Position numbers and translations under genes: made by a program. From positions 41,846,977 through 41,910,976 of the forward strand of contig CM035151.1 of assembly GCA_020205615.1 (NCBI GenBank): a DNA stretch of 64,000 nucleotides, in the 5' to 3' direction. This document shows, piece after piece, positions 20,609 through 32,553 of the stretch (position 1 is its first letter; each line of letters starts with the position of its first letter). Below the pieces are notes generated by a model, which had not been told where the DNA came from, did not search any database, and worked only from the letters and a program-made list of their open reading frames with translations. The stretch comes from Panax quinquefolius (lineage: Eukaryota; Streptophyta; Magnoliopsida; Apiales; Araliaceae).

Positions 20609-23600
20609 TGTGACAACCGTAATCTTGTAATTTAATTTTAATATTTATTAGATTGAATAATTATTTTTCGATGAATTAATTATTAGATTAATTAATTAAT
20701 TAATGAAGTTGTGATAGATTAATTTAATTATATGTGTTATATTTATTAAATTAATGTGGAGAATTTTTATTATTCGAAGTATGTGATTATGTGAGCTTAT
20801 TGAATTAAAAGAAATATATTTAATAAGCCTATGTTATTTCAATTAATTAAATTATTAATTAGAGATTTAATAATTTAATATTATTATTAAATGAGAAATT
20901 AAATATATGACTATGTGAATTTATGAGAAGTTATTATATTTTATTTATATTAAATAAGATATTTGATTATTGTGCAAGTGGGTGTGACATGAATTAACTA
21001 TGTGATAAAGTTTTATTAAATTAAATTATTTTTGAAACCTATTCTAGCTAGGCAAACATGGCACTAAAGGGAGTTGGGGCCAGTTAACCCATGACTGGGT
21101 AACTGACCACCAACGCGTCAGTTGTTCATTATTTAGTTTACGTATTCTTTTATTTCTTCTTCATTATTTGCCTAAGTCTAGAAAGCATAACAGAGAGAAA
21201 AACATAGAAAGAATTGAGAAGTCAGAGTTGTTAAGAGGATTGTGAGAGTCATCTCGAGAAGGAATTCATCTTCCATTAATTATACTACAGGTAATTCTCC
21301 TTCCCAAATTCTATTTTACGTCATTAAGTTTTTATAAGAAATGGCTTTCAAAGTTTTCGTAAAGCCTCGTGATTGAAAAAGTAGTAATATTTATGAATTA
21401 TTTATGGGTTAAGATGTATCAAATCGTATTTTATATATATATCATGATTCCATATCATCAGTTTCATAATATTACATCGTATATGATTTCTACAAAATTA
21501 CAGTAGTATGGGTTTTAATATATGGCCTTATACGTGATATTTTATGTATTGAACATATATTATCCCTAAATTTTACATTCAGATATTATTATGCATGTTG
21601 ATACTGAAGAGACCAAAGTTTAAATAAACGGATTCTTGTTATAACAAACCAGAGTGACAATTTTCATGTTTTATTTTCAAAACCTTCAAGAACATCAAGA
21701 ACAAAGTGGAAGTAAATGTGTTGATTTTGCAAATTATGTGTTGTAACTTGTTAAAAATCATGCTAGATGGGTTAAGTAATCATTATATATGTATTACAAT
21801 GATTGGATAAGTCTAAATTGTGTAAAAATAACTAATTGGAAGTTATGGCCATATTCATGTATAATTTTATCTGTGATTGATTTTTGGCCTAATTTGGCCT
21901 TGTTATGTTAATGAATCGCAGAATGTAAGCAGTAAACCGCAGAAAATGAGCTCCGGTAACCCCTGCCCCCTGAAAAAAGCGTTACTAAACTAAATTACCT
22001 CATACAACGATTAAAAAAAAATAAAAAAAAATATTTGATGAAAATTATTATTAAAATATTTATAAATTAAATATTTTAATTGAGATATTTATGGAATAAA
22101 ATAAATATTTGATGAAAATTATTATTAAAATATTTATAAAATAAATTAAATATTTTAATTGAGATATTTATGGAATAAAATAAATATTTGATGAAAATTA
22201 TTATTAAAATATTTTTAAAATAAATTAAATATTTTAATTAAGATATTTATTAAATAAAATAAATATTCGATGAAAATTATTATTAAATTATTTATAAAAT
22301 AAATTAAATATTTTAATTGAGATATTTATGGAATAAAATAAATATTCGATAAAATTATTATTAAAATATTTATAAAATAAAGTAAATATTTTAATTCGAG
22401 ATATTTATGGAATAAAATAAATATTTGATGAAAATTATTATGAAATAATTTATTCGAGTGTAATAATAGTAAGAGAATGAAAATATTCTAATTTAATTAA
22501 GTAATTAAATTAGAAGGGTAATTATTTGTTAAATAAAGTGGAGTTTATATTAAATAATTAAGTGAAAATGTAACTAATGAATGTCGTGAATACATATGGT
22601 ATGTGTGTAGGATTTGTGGTGAACGGAAGTAGTAATCGTTTAGCCTACGCACGAGGCAAGTTTCCTAACCCTACTTGTCATTATTGTTCAAGTTATTAGT
22701 TACCTCGAGTAAATTATCGTTACTATTATTCAAGTTCAATTGTTATATTAAAGATTTATTATCTTTTCAAAGCATGATTCAGTTATACAATAATTGTTCT
22801 ATTGTATACTTTTTGAGATTATTATTCAAATCGAATATCATTATTGTTGAACCTTATTAGACTAGTGAACTTTATTGATTCAACTAATCCTTAGTTGATG
22901 AACGTTCTAAATTTCAGAACCCTTATTGAATTATCCAAACCAAACTTCCTTTGGTGCGGACTCGAATGTCAAACTGAGATGAACAACCCTTCAAAGGGAT
23001 TTACTTATGCATTAGCATTAAGATATTGTGCACAGTATGGTACTAAGGGCTGATTCCCCCTAAGTATGAGAAGAAAGGTCCATAGTCTTATGACTGTTAA
23101 AGCTTTCAAGTATAACCCTTGATAACCTAGGACATAGTTCAAGGTCTTATGACCCTCAGAATTCTTTTGATTCTTGTTATTCATTCTTGATTCAAAAGTT
23201 GAGCTTTCATTCAGATGTTTTTGATTTACTCGCATGTTATTATTATACTATTATTTCATTATTATTCTTGTGGGCAATAGTGCTCACTCTTGCTTAATAA
23301 TAACATTTCAGTAAAGAACGAAAGAACTGATGAACCTTCTGCTAGTAAAGGCAAGGGCAAAGTTAGCAAGTGATGAAGACTTGTTATTTTTATTAGATGA
23401 CGTATTTATGTTTAAGACTTGAGTTATTGATGTTATTTAAGACTTATTTGTTTATGATTCCGCACAGTTGTTTAAGGTTTGTTTAACCTGGGATTGTATT
23501 ATTATTATTCAGATGTTGTAACCCTTAAGGGGAAGATTTTTATTCTATCTATTGCATGGCTTGCATTTATTATGGGTAGATAGATAGATGATATTTGTAC

Positions 23601-23652
23601 AGTGAACACCAAATCCCGTGGAATTGAAGTACCCGGATTTGGGGGTGTCACA
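20609..23652 (+). mobile_element. Element B 5' LTR
   Basis: This 3044-bp LTR has TG...CA ends. It is strongly AT-rich at its start. It holds a 79-bp minisatellite at about 22020-22440 and a 'tgtgtaggatttgtggtgaac' box near 22600 shared with the 3' LTR. I find no convincing TATA box by eye. Open frames inside it are short and not supported. Confidence 0.92.
22020..22440 (+). repeat. 79-bp tandem repeat in the B 5' LTR
   Basis: About five copies. The phrase 'ataaatatt(t/c)gatgaaaa' recurs at 22101, 22180, 22259, 22338 and 22417, a steady 79-bp step. The 3' LTR has the same array at about 30945-31365. Confidence 0.93.
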
Positions 23653-23672
23653 AGTAGGTATCAAAGCTGTAA
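23653..23672 (+). promoter_or_regulatory. Primer binding site of element B
   Basis: AGTAGGTATCAAAGCTGTAA follows the LTR. AGGTATCAAAGCT matches the tRNA-iMet type site TGGTATCAGAGCT with two or three differences. Confidence 0.8.
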
Positions 23673-23878
23673 GGTTATGAACCTTAGGTGGGGGGAACAA
23701 CCTTAGGTAGTAGCCTTGTAGGAGATCGAGAACATAGTAGTGGTAAACTCTTATCGAGTTCTAAGAAATGAATTTCTAAATTCATTAAAGATAATAAAAG
23801 ACTTTATGTGCTTATGTGTTAATCTATGTGTTCGCTAGCACGGATTAGTAACTAAAACTTAAAATTTTGTTGTCGTGG

Positions 23879-24625
23879 ATGTCTGGATATTGGAGGAGAG
23901 CTAGTCGAGCTGGGGAGGAGGAACCCCGATTACCTATAGAGGAGGCGCCCCGAGACATTCATGTCGTCAGGGAACAACTTGTACAGAGAGAGTCATCTCC
24001 GATGATCACTGTCGTTGGTCAGGAGCATGAGCCGGAGACTGATCCAGAGGAGGATCCTGAGGAAGAGGAAGAAGAAGAGGAAGAAGAGGAGTTCCCACCG
24101 AACTCCATTGATGCAGAGATGTATGACGCACTCTATGATCGTAACGTAGAGTTGCAGGATACTGTTCGAGATTTGACTAAGCAGGCGGTTAGTTAGCAGA
24201 TTACTATTGAGCAGAAGGATAGAGAGATTGTGACTCTTCACACACGTTTAGGAAACGTGGAGTAGGATCTGGTTCACGAGAAGGGTCAGACCAAGGTTAA
24301 GTTCGCAGAAATAGAGAAGTTAAAGAAGGATCTGAAGGAGACCTCAGAGAGGCTTGCCATAGCAGAGGAGGGCTGGGTACGAGAGTCACGTCGTGCTGAT
24401 CATGCACAAGATGATCGCCATGCGAAGAAGGCTAAACTTGAGGAGACATACTCTACACTATAAAATGCAATGAATGTGGTCCAAGATCGAGTTAGGAAGT
24501 ATCCAATCCAGTTTGAGGATCTACCATTATATATGCTATATCGTAGAACGATGTGCCGCATCATGGAGGAGGAACGTAGCAAAGGCTATCTAGCTACTGG
24601 ATGCATGGTGATAGAATTTGTTTAA
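23879..24625 (+). pseudogene. Pre-gag ORF of element B, acidic coiled-coil protein
   Basis: One reading frame of 248 codons starts at ATG 23879 (MSGYWRRASRAGEEEPR) and ends at TAA 24623. It is interrupted by three in-frame stops (TAG at 24194, TAG in GNVE*DLV, TAA in YSTL*NAM), each a single C-to-T change from a Gln codon. Residues about 57-75 are an unbroken run of Glu with few Asp/Pro. Residues about 85-195 are charged and heptad-like, suggesting a coiled coil (IEKLKKDLKETSERLAIAEE). The C-terminus contains LPLYMLYRRTMCRIMEEE. It is sense-oriented, between the primer site and gag, with 277 bp to the gag ATG. I recognise no domain. It is either an accessory ORF of this Tekay lineage or captured host sequence. 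Confidence 0.65.
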
Positions 24626-24902
24626 TTATGTGAAAGACTTAATTAGTTTTTATATGTAAATTTCGACGTGTATATGAACGTAAAGAATATTTGAATGTTT
24701 TAAACTCGTGGATTCTTTATTCCGTGATAGTTGATGTAAATAGCAGCTTATGCTATCGCTTAATGTTAAAACTTTGATTTGAATGCAAATATATCAAGTT
24801 GTTTGAGATGATGTGTTAAGTGATATGTTAAATTGTTGAGTAATGCCTTAACTATTTAGAGAAATAAATAAAGTTCTAATAAAGTGTTTATTTAATAGAA
24901 AA

Positions 24903-26050
24903 ATGACGCCAAGAAGACGACCACCAAATCGTCGACCAAAACCCTGTGAAGGGTCAACGAATAACAACAACAACAACACCACCAATGTCAATTTCTGCTC
25001 AAAGAGAAGGTGAATTTATCGGCTTGGAGAAATTAACAATCAACCACAAGCCCCACCAAACAACACACGCTCAAGGATTTCAAGCGGTGGGACCGCCAGA
25101 GTTTAAAGGTTCTATGAACCCAATCAAGCTCAAACATAGGTTATGGAGATGGAGAAGGTGTTTGACGTCGCCAGAGTAAGGGAAGACCAGAAGACCGCAT
25201 ATGCAACATTCATGCTGAAGTCTGAAGCCAGCTATTGGTGGTAGGCAAACAAAGTACGGGGATGAGAAGATTTAATAACCTGGGAGAGATTTAAGGAGAT
25301 GTTTTTCGAGATGTATTTTTTCGACTAGTTCGCAAAACCAAATGGAAGTTCGGGCTTTTGGAGTTAAAACAGGGAATATGTCCATAGCAGATTTATGCGC
25401 AAGGTTCAACGAATTGGCTAGGTTCGCCACATATCAAGTGCATACCGACGAGAGAAAGGCAAGACGTTTTGAAAGGTGGATCAAGCCTCGTTGTATATCA
25501 AGGTGTCAATGTTCCAATTGAACACTTTTGCCGGAGTGTTAGAGAAGGCCATACTGGCCAAGGTGGAAGCGATGCAAAGATCTAAATATAATCAGGATCA
25601 GAAGAAGAAAAGAGTGAAAATGAAGGAATTAACAAGATCGGTGGAAGTAGTACGGAGGTAATAATAATCAAGTAAGAAAGTGGTCCGATAACTCGTCACC
25701 GGAAGTCAACAAGGAGGGCAAAAGAAGAAGATCAAGCGTGCTCAACTCGCGGAAAAGCTCATCGGGAGTTTGCATGAAGGGAAAATGAGTATGCTACAAT
25801 TGTGGTCAGGAAGGCCACATAGCACCTAACTGTTCTAAACCAATGAAAGGTGCTTGCTTCACTTGTGGCTCAAAGGATCTTCTTGCAAGGGATTGTCCTA
25901 AGAAGGGATCTAGAGGAACAGGATCAGGAAGGAATAGAGGAAACAACGGCGGAAGCACTCGACTACTATCACAGACCAATCGCAAACAACCGAATCAACC
26001 GCCGTAACATTCAACACGATAGCTGTTCGGGATGCGCAGCAGGCCTCTCG
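24903..26050 (+). pseudogene. Element B gag
   Basis: The first ATG is at 24903 (MTPRRRPPNRRPKP, basic). After a stop and frame change the typical Tekay gag motifs appear: GPPEFKGS near 25090, then KTAYATFMLKSEASYWW near 25193-25243. Later come RFNELARFATYQ-like sequence and two zinc knuckles, CYNCGQEGHIAPNC (about 25796-25840) and CFTCGSKDLLARDC (about 25856-25900). Several frameshifts and TAG stops (for example W-to-stop after YWW) make it non-functional. Confidence 0.8.
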
Positions 26051-26054
26051 GGAT

Positions 26055-27623
26055 GTGGTGTCGTATCATTCGATCAATAAAGTTAATGCTTATGTATTAT
26101 TTAATTCGGGTGCTACTTGTTCATTTATATCCGATGACTTTGCCAAAAACTTAGAATTGCCCAAGGATGAGTTAGAATACCCCATGAACATAGAAATTGC
26201 GAATAGAGAAATTATTCCTGTTAAGTACGTGCACAAGAACTGTAGAGTGGATATTAAGGGTAACATTATGAATGTAGATCTTATCCCTATTCGACTTGGA
26301 GAATTCGATATTATCTTGGGTATGGACTGGTTATCCAATTATGGGGCGGTAATTGATTGCCAGAAGAAGCGTATTAACCTTATGACTCCGTCAAAGGTTG
26401 TGTTTTATGGTAGTAAGTCGCCTAGACAAGCGAGTTGTTTGACGATGATGCAGGCCAAGAAGTTGTTAAGACAAGGCTGTGTAGGATATCTAGCTTACAT
26501 AGTCGATATTCGTAAAGAAAATCCAAAAATAGAGGAGATACCAATAGTGAGGGATTTCGCAGACGTATTTCTGGATGATTTGCCAGGACTTCAACCAGAT
26601 AGAGCGGTTGAATTTGTGATCGATTTGGCTCCAGGAACGGTTCTAATATCGAAGGCACCATACCAAATGGCACCGGTAGAGATGAAAGAGCTGATGGTTC
26701 AACTACAAGAATTACTAGACAAGAAGTATATCCAACCAAGCGTATCACCGTGGGGAGCACCGATTTTATTCGCAAAGAAGAAAGATAGGACAATGCGGCT
26801 CTGCATCGACTATAGAGAATTGAATACGGTCGCGATCAAGAATAGATATCCATTACCGCGAATCGACGACTTGTTCGATCAGTTAAAGGGAGTGAGATAC
26901 TTTTCAAAGATAGATTTGAGGAGTGGTTATCATCAACTGAAGGTGAGACCAGAAGATGTACCGAAGAGAGCATTCAGAACCCGATACGATCACTACGAAT
27001 TTTTGGTAATGTCATTTGGTCTAACAAATGCTCCTGCAGCATTTATGGGCTTAATGAATGGAGTGTTCAAGTCATTTTTGGACAAATTCGTAGTGGTATT
27101 TATAGATGACATTTTGATATATTCGAAAACCAAGGAAAAACATGAAGAACATTTGAGGGTGACATTAGAGACGTTGAGAAGAGAGAAGTTGTACGCTAAA
27201 ATTTATAAATGTGAATTCTGGATTGAAAGGGTACAATTTCTTGGACATGTGATCGATAGGGACGAAATTTCGGTGGATCCCTCCAAAGTCGACGATGTGA
27301 TTAACTGGGATCAGCCGAAGACGCCGTCGGAAGTAAGAAGTTTTCTTGGATTGACAGGTTATTACAGAAGATTCATTCAGGATTTTTCCAAGATCGCAAC
27401 CCCGTTGACGAATCTGACTAGAAAATTGATGAAATTTGTTTGGACGAAGAAGTGTGAGGAAAGCTTTCAAGAATTAAAGAAGAGGTTAAGTTCAGCCCCT
27501 GTGTTATCTCTTCCAGATGACACAGGAAATTTTGTGGTATATAGTGATGCGTCGCACAAAGGACTTGGATGTGTTCTCATGCAAAATGGTAGAGTCATTA
27601 CAGACGCTGGCGCCACTTATTAA
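26055..27623 (+). pseudogene. Element B pol: retropepsin, RT and start of RNase H
   Basis: The longest open frame in the window, 522 aa. Retropepsin lies at residues about 8-110: [10 protein letters not shown] has Asn17 where the catalytic Asp should be, and [17 protein letters not shown] follows. RT spans about residues 205-420, with [34 protein letters not shown] and the catalytic FIDD at residues 349-352. RNase H begins near residue 485 with [13 protein letters not shown] (Asp498). The frame is lost at VITDAGATY, where an indel replaces the usual [11 protein letters not shown] itself looks complete. The family normally has one gag-pol of about 1400-1500 aa, so this is a truncated polyprotein. 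Confidence 0.88.
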
Positions 27624-28050
27624 CCCGAAAGATTATGAGAAGGGTATCCCACCCATGACTTGGAGTTAGTCGCAGAGTTTTTGCTTTAAAAACTGGAGGC
27701 ACTATCTCTATGGGGAGAAGTGTGAAATATATATGCACCACAAGAGTTTGAAATATATTTTTACACGTAAAGACTTGAATATGCGCCATAGAAGGTGGTT
27801 GGAGTTAATTAAGGACTACGATTGTGAGATTCTATACCATCCGTAAGGTAATGTGGTGGCCGACGCCTTAAGTAAAAAGGGTCTGGAGAAACCGATGTTG
27901 TTAATCAGACAGAGGAGTTAATTTCAAAGAATGGAGAAGTTGGAATTGAAGAAAGTATCCTATGGAGATCGATGAGAAAATATTTCAGATGCAACTGTAT
28001 AACCCTCATGGATAAAGTTAAGGAGGCTCACTTCAGATTTAAGAATGTAA
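27624..28050 (+). pseudogene. Element B RNase H C-terminal part
   Basis: Broken frames encode [41 protein letters not shown] (in pieces), [14 protein letters not shown] and [10 protein letters not shown]. The catalytic Asp of the TDHKSLKY motif is replaced (MHHKSLKY), and at least one stop interrupts the HP*GNVV segment. It continues the polyprotein of 26055-27623. Confidence 0.8.
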
Positions 28051-28053
28051 AAT

Positions 28054-29190
28054 GTGACAAAGAAGATATCTCAAGGAACCGAACCAAGATTTAAGATGGA
28101 TAAGGAAGGAATACTGAGATTTGATAATAGAATTTGGGTACTGCCAGTTCAAGAGATTAAAGAAGATATTTTAAGCGAGGCTCATAGTTCACGATATTCG
28201 ATTCACCCTAGTAGTACCAAGATGTACCAAGATCTTAGACAACATTTCTGGTGGCCAAATTTGAAGCGTGATGTTGCAGAATGTGTTGCCAAGTGTCTGA
28301 CCTGTCAAAAAGTGAAAGCGAAACATCAGAGACCGAGTTGATTGCTACAACCGTTAGAGATCCCAGAGTGGAAATGGGAACATATTACAATGGACTCAGA
28401 AAGGCTACGACGCAGTATGGGTTTTCGTTGACCAACTGACGAAACCTGCACACTTCCTTTCGATCAAAATAAGATTTAACTTAGATCAGTTGGCGAGGCT
28501 ATACGTAAAAGAGATTGTTTCGAGGCACGGAGTTCCGATATCAATTATTTCAGATAGGGATCCGCGCTTCACATTAAATTTCTGGAAACGTCTTCAGGAA
28601 TGCATGGGTACGCAATTGCGAATGAGTACAGCTTACCACCCTCAAATGATTTGATGAGAGAGAGAGAACGATTGTATACATAGAAGATATGCTAAGAGCC
28701 CGTGTGATGGACTTTAAAGGAAATTGGGATGATCACCTACCATTAGTAGAGTTCTACATAACAACAAGCAGTTACCACGCTTAGTATTGGAATTCTACCC
28801 TATGAAGCGTTATATGGCGAAAGTGCGTAACTCCACTATATTGGGATGAAGTTGGCGAAAGACAACTACTAGCCTTAATTGGTTCAACAAAATGGCAGAT
28901 ATAGTCAAGGTGATTCGAGCAAGATCGACAAAGTAATTCAAGATAGATGAAGAAATATACCGATCCACACCATAAGAATGTTGAGTTCGAACCGGTAGTT
29001 ATGTGTTCTTAAAGGTCTCTCTTGGAAAGGAAAGATCAGATTCGGAAAGAAGGGAAAATTGAGCCCAAGATTCATCGTACCCTTTGAAGTTCTGAGAAGG
29101 GTCAGATAAGTTGCTTATGAGGTAGCCTTACCTCCATCTCTAGAGAATGTCCACAATGCTTTCCATGTCTCAGTCTTACGACCCTACAAA
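28054..29190 (+). pseudogene. Element B integrase
   Basis: The HHCC zinc domain is intact at 28054-28341 (HSSRYSIHPSSTKMY..., CVAKCLTCQKVK). The catalytic core follows in broken frames: [10 protein letters not shown] at about 28367-28394, then a deletion that removes the usual FVTGLP segment. [16 protein letters not shown] sequence, [16 protein letters not shown] near 28523-28570 and STAYHPQ near 28625-28650 come next. Further indels follow. Integrase cannot be made as one protein. Confidence 0.8.
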
Positions 29191-29205
29191 TCCAATTACA
29201 AGCAT

Positions 29206-29412
29206 GTGATTGAATATGAACCCTTACATTTTGAAAAAGAAGACTTGTCTTACGAAGAAATTCTTGTTCAAATTATCGACCGAAAAGAACAAGTTCTAAG
29301 AAATAAAGTAATACATTCTGTTAAGGTAATTTGGAGGAACCACAACGCTGAAGAAGCTACGTGGGAACTCGAAGAGAATATGATGAAGAATTATCCTCAT
29401 TTATTTACTTAG
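29206..29412 (+). pseudogene. Element B chromodomain, integrase C-terminus
   Basis: The 68-aa open end has DLSYEEILVQIIDRKEQVLRN and KVIWRNHNAEEATWELEENM, then a stop at 29410. This is the chromodomain typical of Tekay/Del chromoviruses, thought to guide integration to certain chromatin. The preceding segment (29150-29205) encodes NAFHVSVLRPY-like sequence. Confidence 0.82.
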
Positions 29413-29439
29413 ATTGTTATATACGATTCTGGGGACATA

Positions 29440-29521
29440 ATCTTTATAAGGGGGGGGAATGTAACGGGACAAATTTTTGAGTTGTGATTCTGGGGATAGA
29501 ATCCTTTTAAGAGGGGAAAGA
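29440..29521 (+). promoter_or_regulatory. Polypurine tract of element B, with an upstream duplicate
   Basis: The functional position is AGAGGGGAAAGA at about 29510-29521, touching the LTR. About 70 bp upstream a second tract, AAGGGGGGGGAA (about 29449-29460), precedes TGTAACGGGAC. Both tracts are preceded by GATTCTGGGGA, so the segment is a tandem duplication. Confidence 0.7.
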
Positions 29522-32500
29522 TGTGACAACCGTAATTTTATAATTTAATTTTAATATTTATTAGATTGAATAAATATTTTTCGATGAATTAATTATTAGA
29601 TTAATTAATTAATTGATGAAGTTGTGATAGATTAATTTAATTATATGTGTTATATTTATTAAATTAATGTGGAGAATTTTTATTATTCAAGTATGTGATT
29701 ATGTGAGCTTATCAATTAAAAGAAATATATTTAATAAGCCTATGTTATTTCATTTAATTAAATTATTAATTAGAGATTTAATAATTTAATATTATTATTA
29801 AATGAGAAATTAAATATATGACTATGTGAATTTATGAGAAGTTATTATATTTTATTTATATTAAATAAGATATTTGATTATGTGCAAGTGGGTGTGACAT
29901 GAATTAACTATGTGATAAAGTTTTATTAAATTAAATTATTTTTGAAACCTATTATAGCTAGGCAAACATGGCACTAAAGGGAGTTGGGGCCGCTTAACCC
30001 ACGATCGGGTAACTCCACCACCAACGCGTCGATTGTTCATTATTTAGTTTACGTATTCTTTTATTTCTTCTTCATTATTTGCCTAAGTCTGTAAAGCATA
30101 ACAGAGAGAGAAATATGAGAGAAAGAGTTGAGAAGTTAGAGTTGTTAAGAGGATTGTGAGAGTCATCCGAGAAGGAATTCATCTTCCATTAATTATACTC
30201 TAGGTAATTCTCCTTCCCAAATTCTATTTTACGTCATTAAGTTTTTATAAGAAAATGGCTTTCAAAGTTTTTGTAAAGCCTCTGTGATTGAGAAAGGAGT
30301 AATATTTATGAGTTATTTATGGGTTAAGATGTATCAAATCATATTTTATATATATATTGCATGATTCCATATCATCAGTTTCATAATATTACATCGTATA
30401 TGATTTCTACAAAATTAAAGAGTATGGGTTTTGGCCTTATGGCCTTATACATGATATTTTATGTATTGAACGTATATTATCCCTAAATTTTACACTCAGA
30501 TATTATTATGCATGTTGATACTGAAGAGACCAAAGTTTAAATAAACGGATTATCTTATTGTTATAACGAATCCAGAGTGACAATTTTAATGTTTTACTTT
30601 CAAAACCTTCAAGAATATCAAGAAGAAAGTGGAAGTAAATGTGTTGATTTTGCAAATTATGTGTCAGAACTTGTTAAAAATCATGCTAGATGGGTTAAGT
30701 AATCATTATATATGTATTACAATGATTGGGTAAGTCTAAATTGTGTAAAAATAACTAATTGGAAGTTATGGCCATATTCACGATAATTTTACCCGTGATT
30801 GATTTTTCGCCTAATTTGGCCTCATATGTTTAATAATCGCAGCAGAGCTAAATCGCAGAAAATGAGCTCTGGTAACTGCTCCTTTTACCATGCGTTACTA
30901 AACTAAATTACCCCCTACTGCTAAAGTTAAAAAAAATAAAAAAATAAATAATATTTGATGAAAATTATTATTAAAATATTTATAAATTAAATATTTTAAT
31001 TGAGATATTTATGGAATACAATAAATATTTGATGAAAATTATTATTAAAATATTTATAAAATAAATTAAATATTTTAATTGAGATATTTATGGAATAAAA
31101 TAAATATTTGATGAAAATTATTATTAAAATATTTATAAAATAAATTAAATATTTTAATTAAGATATTTATGGAATAAAATAAATATTCGATGAAAATTAT
31201 TATTAAAATATTTATAAAATAAATTAAATATTTTAATTGAGATATTTATGGAATAAAATAAATATTCGATGAAAATTATTATTAAAATATTTATAAAATA
31301 AAGTAAATATTTTAATTGAGATATTTATGGAATAAAATAAATATTCGATGAAAATTATTATGAAATAATTTATTCGAGTGTAATAATAGTAAGAGAATGA
31401 AAATATTCTAATTTAATTAAGTAATTAAATTAGAAGGGTAATTATTTGTTAAATAAAGTGGAGTTTATATTAAATAATTAAGTGAAAATGTAACTAATGA
31501 ATATCGTGAATACATATGGTATGTGTGTAGGATTTGTGGTGAACTAAGTAGTAATCGTTTAGCTCACGCGACGAGGCAAGTTTCCTAACCTTACTTGTCA
31601 TTTTGTTCAAGTTATTAGTTACCTCGAGTAAATTATCGTTACTATTATTCAAGTTCAATTGTTATATTAAAGATTTATTATCTTTTCAAAGCATGATTCA
31701 GTTATACAATAATTGTTCTATTGTATACTTTTTGAGATTATTATTCAAATCGAATATCATTATTGTTGAACCTTATTAGACTAGTGAACTTTATTGATTC
31801 AACTAGTCCTTAGTTGATGAACGTTCTAAATTTCAGAACCCTTATTGAATTATCCAAACCAAACTTCCTTTGGTGCGGACTCGAATGTCAAACTGAGATG
31901 AACAACCCTTCAAAGGGATTTACTTATGCATTAGCGTTAAGATATTGTGCACAGTATGGTACTAAGGGTTGATCCCCCTAAGTACGAAAAGAAAGGTCCA
32001 TAGTCTTATGACTGTTAAAGGTTTCAAGTATAACCCTTGATAACCTAGGACATAGTTCAAGGTCTTATGACCCTCAGAATTCTTTTGATTCTTGTTATTC
32101 ATTCTTGATTCAAAAGTTGAGCTTTCATTCAGATGTTTTTGATTTACTCGCATGTTATTATACTTGTGGGCAATAGTGCTCACTCTTGCTTAATAATAAC
32201 ATTGAAGTAAAGAACGAAAGAACCGATGAACCTTCCACTAGTAAAGGCAAGGGCAAAGTTAGCAAATGATGAAGACTTGTTATTTTTATTAGATGATGTA
32301 TTTATGTTTAAGACTTGAGTTATTGATGTTATTTAAGATTTATTTGTTTATGATTCCGCACAGATGTTTAAGGTTAGTTTAACCTGGGATTGTATTATTA
32401 TTATTCAGATGTTGTAACCCTTAAGGGGAAGATTTTTATTCTATCTATTGCATGGCTTGCATTTATTATGGGTAGATAGATAGATGATATTTGTACAGTG

Positions 32501-32548
32501 AACACCAAATCCCGTGGAATTGAAGTACCCAGATTTGGGGGTGTCACA
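29522..32548 (+). mobile_element. Element B 3' LTR
   Basis: This 3027-bp LTR has TGTGACAACC...GTGTCACA ends and the 79-bp array at about 30945-31365. It is followed by the right ATTAC duplication. Differences from the 5' LTR include small indels near 30840 and a missing ATTATTATT stretch near 32160. Confidence 0.92.
30945..31365 (+). repeat. 79-bp tandem repeat in the B 3' LTR
   Basis: Counterpart of 22020-22440, with about five copies and the same order of gatgaaa/cgatgaaa variants. Confidence 0.92.
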
Positions 32549-32553
32549 ATTAC
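32549..32553. repeat. Target-site duplication ATTAC, right copy
   Basis: Partner of 20604-20608. Confidence 0.92.

Larger units (their letters stand above)
20609..32548 (+). mobile_element. Element B: complete Ty3/gypsy Tekay-type chromovirus
   Basis: This 11,940-bp insertion lies in the gag of C. It has LTRs at 20609-23652 and 29522-32548, both TGTGACAACC...GTGTCACA, and a 5-bp duplication ATTAC. In order the internal region holds a primer site, an extra acidic coiled-coil ORF, gag with two knuckles, retropepsin-RT-RNase H, integrase and chromodomain, and a purine tract. It is structurally complete, but almost every ORF carries stops or frameshifts. Its LTRs are unlike those of A, C, D and E, so it is a different Tekay family. 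The two LTRs are very similar by eye, with scattered substitutions and small indels; divergence was not calculated. Confidence 0.93.

Noticed and set aside
24946..25179. A separate 77-aa gene start inside B gag
   Set aside because: It is the gag frame after a frameshift (GPPEFKGS motif), not an independent gene.
26090..26338. Antisense ORFs over the RT genes (for example 26422-26793, 27165-27470, 39274-39501)
   Set aside because: They are shadows of real pol frames with no motifs of their own.
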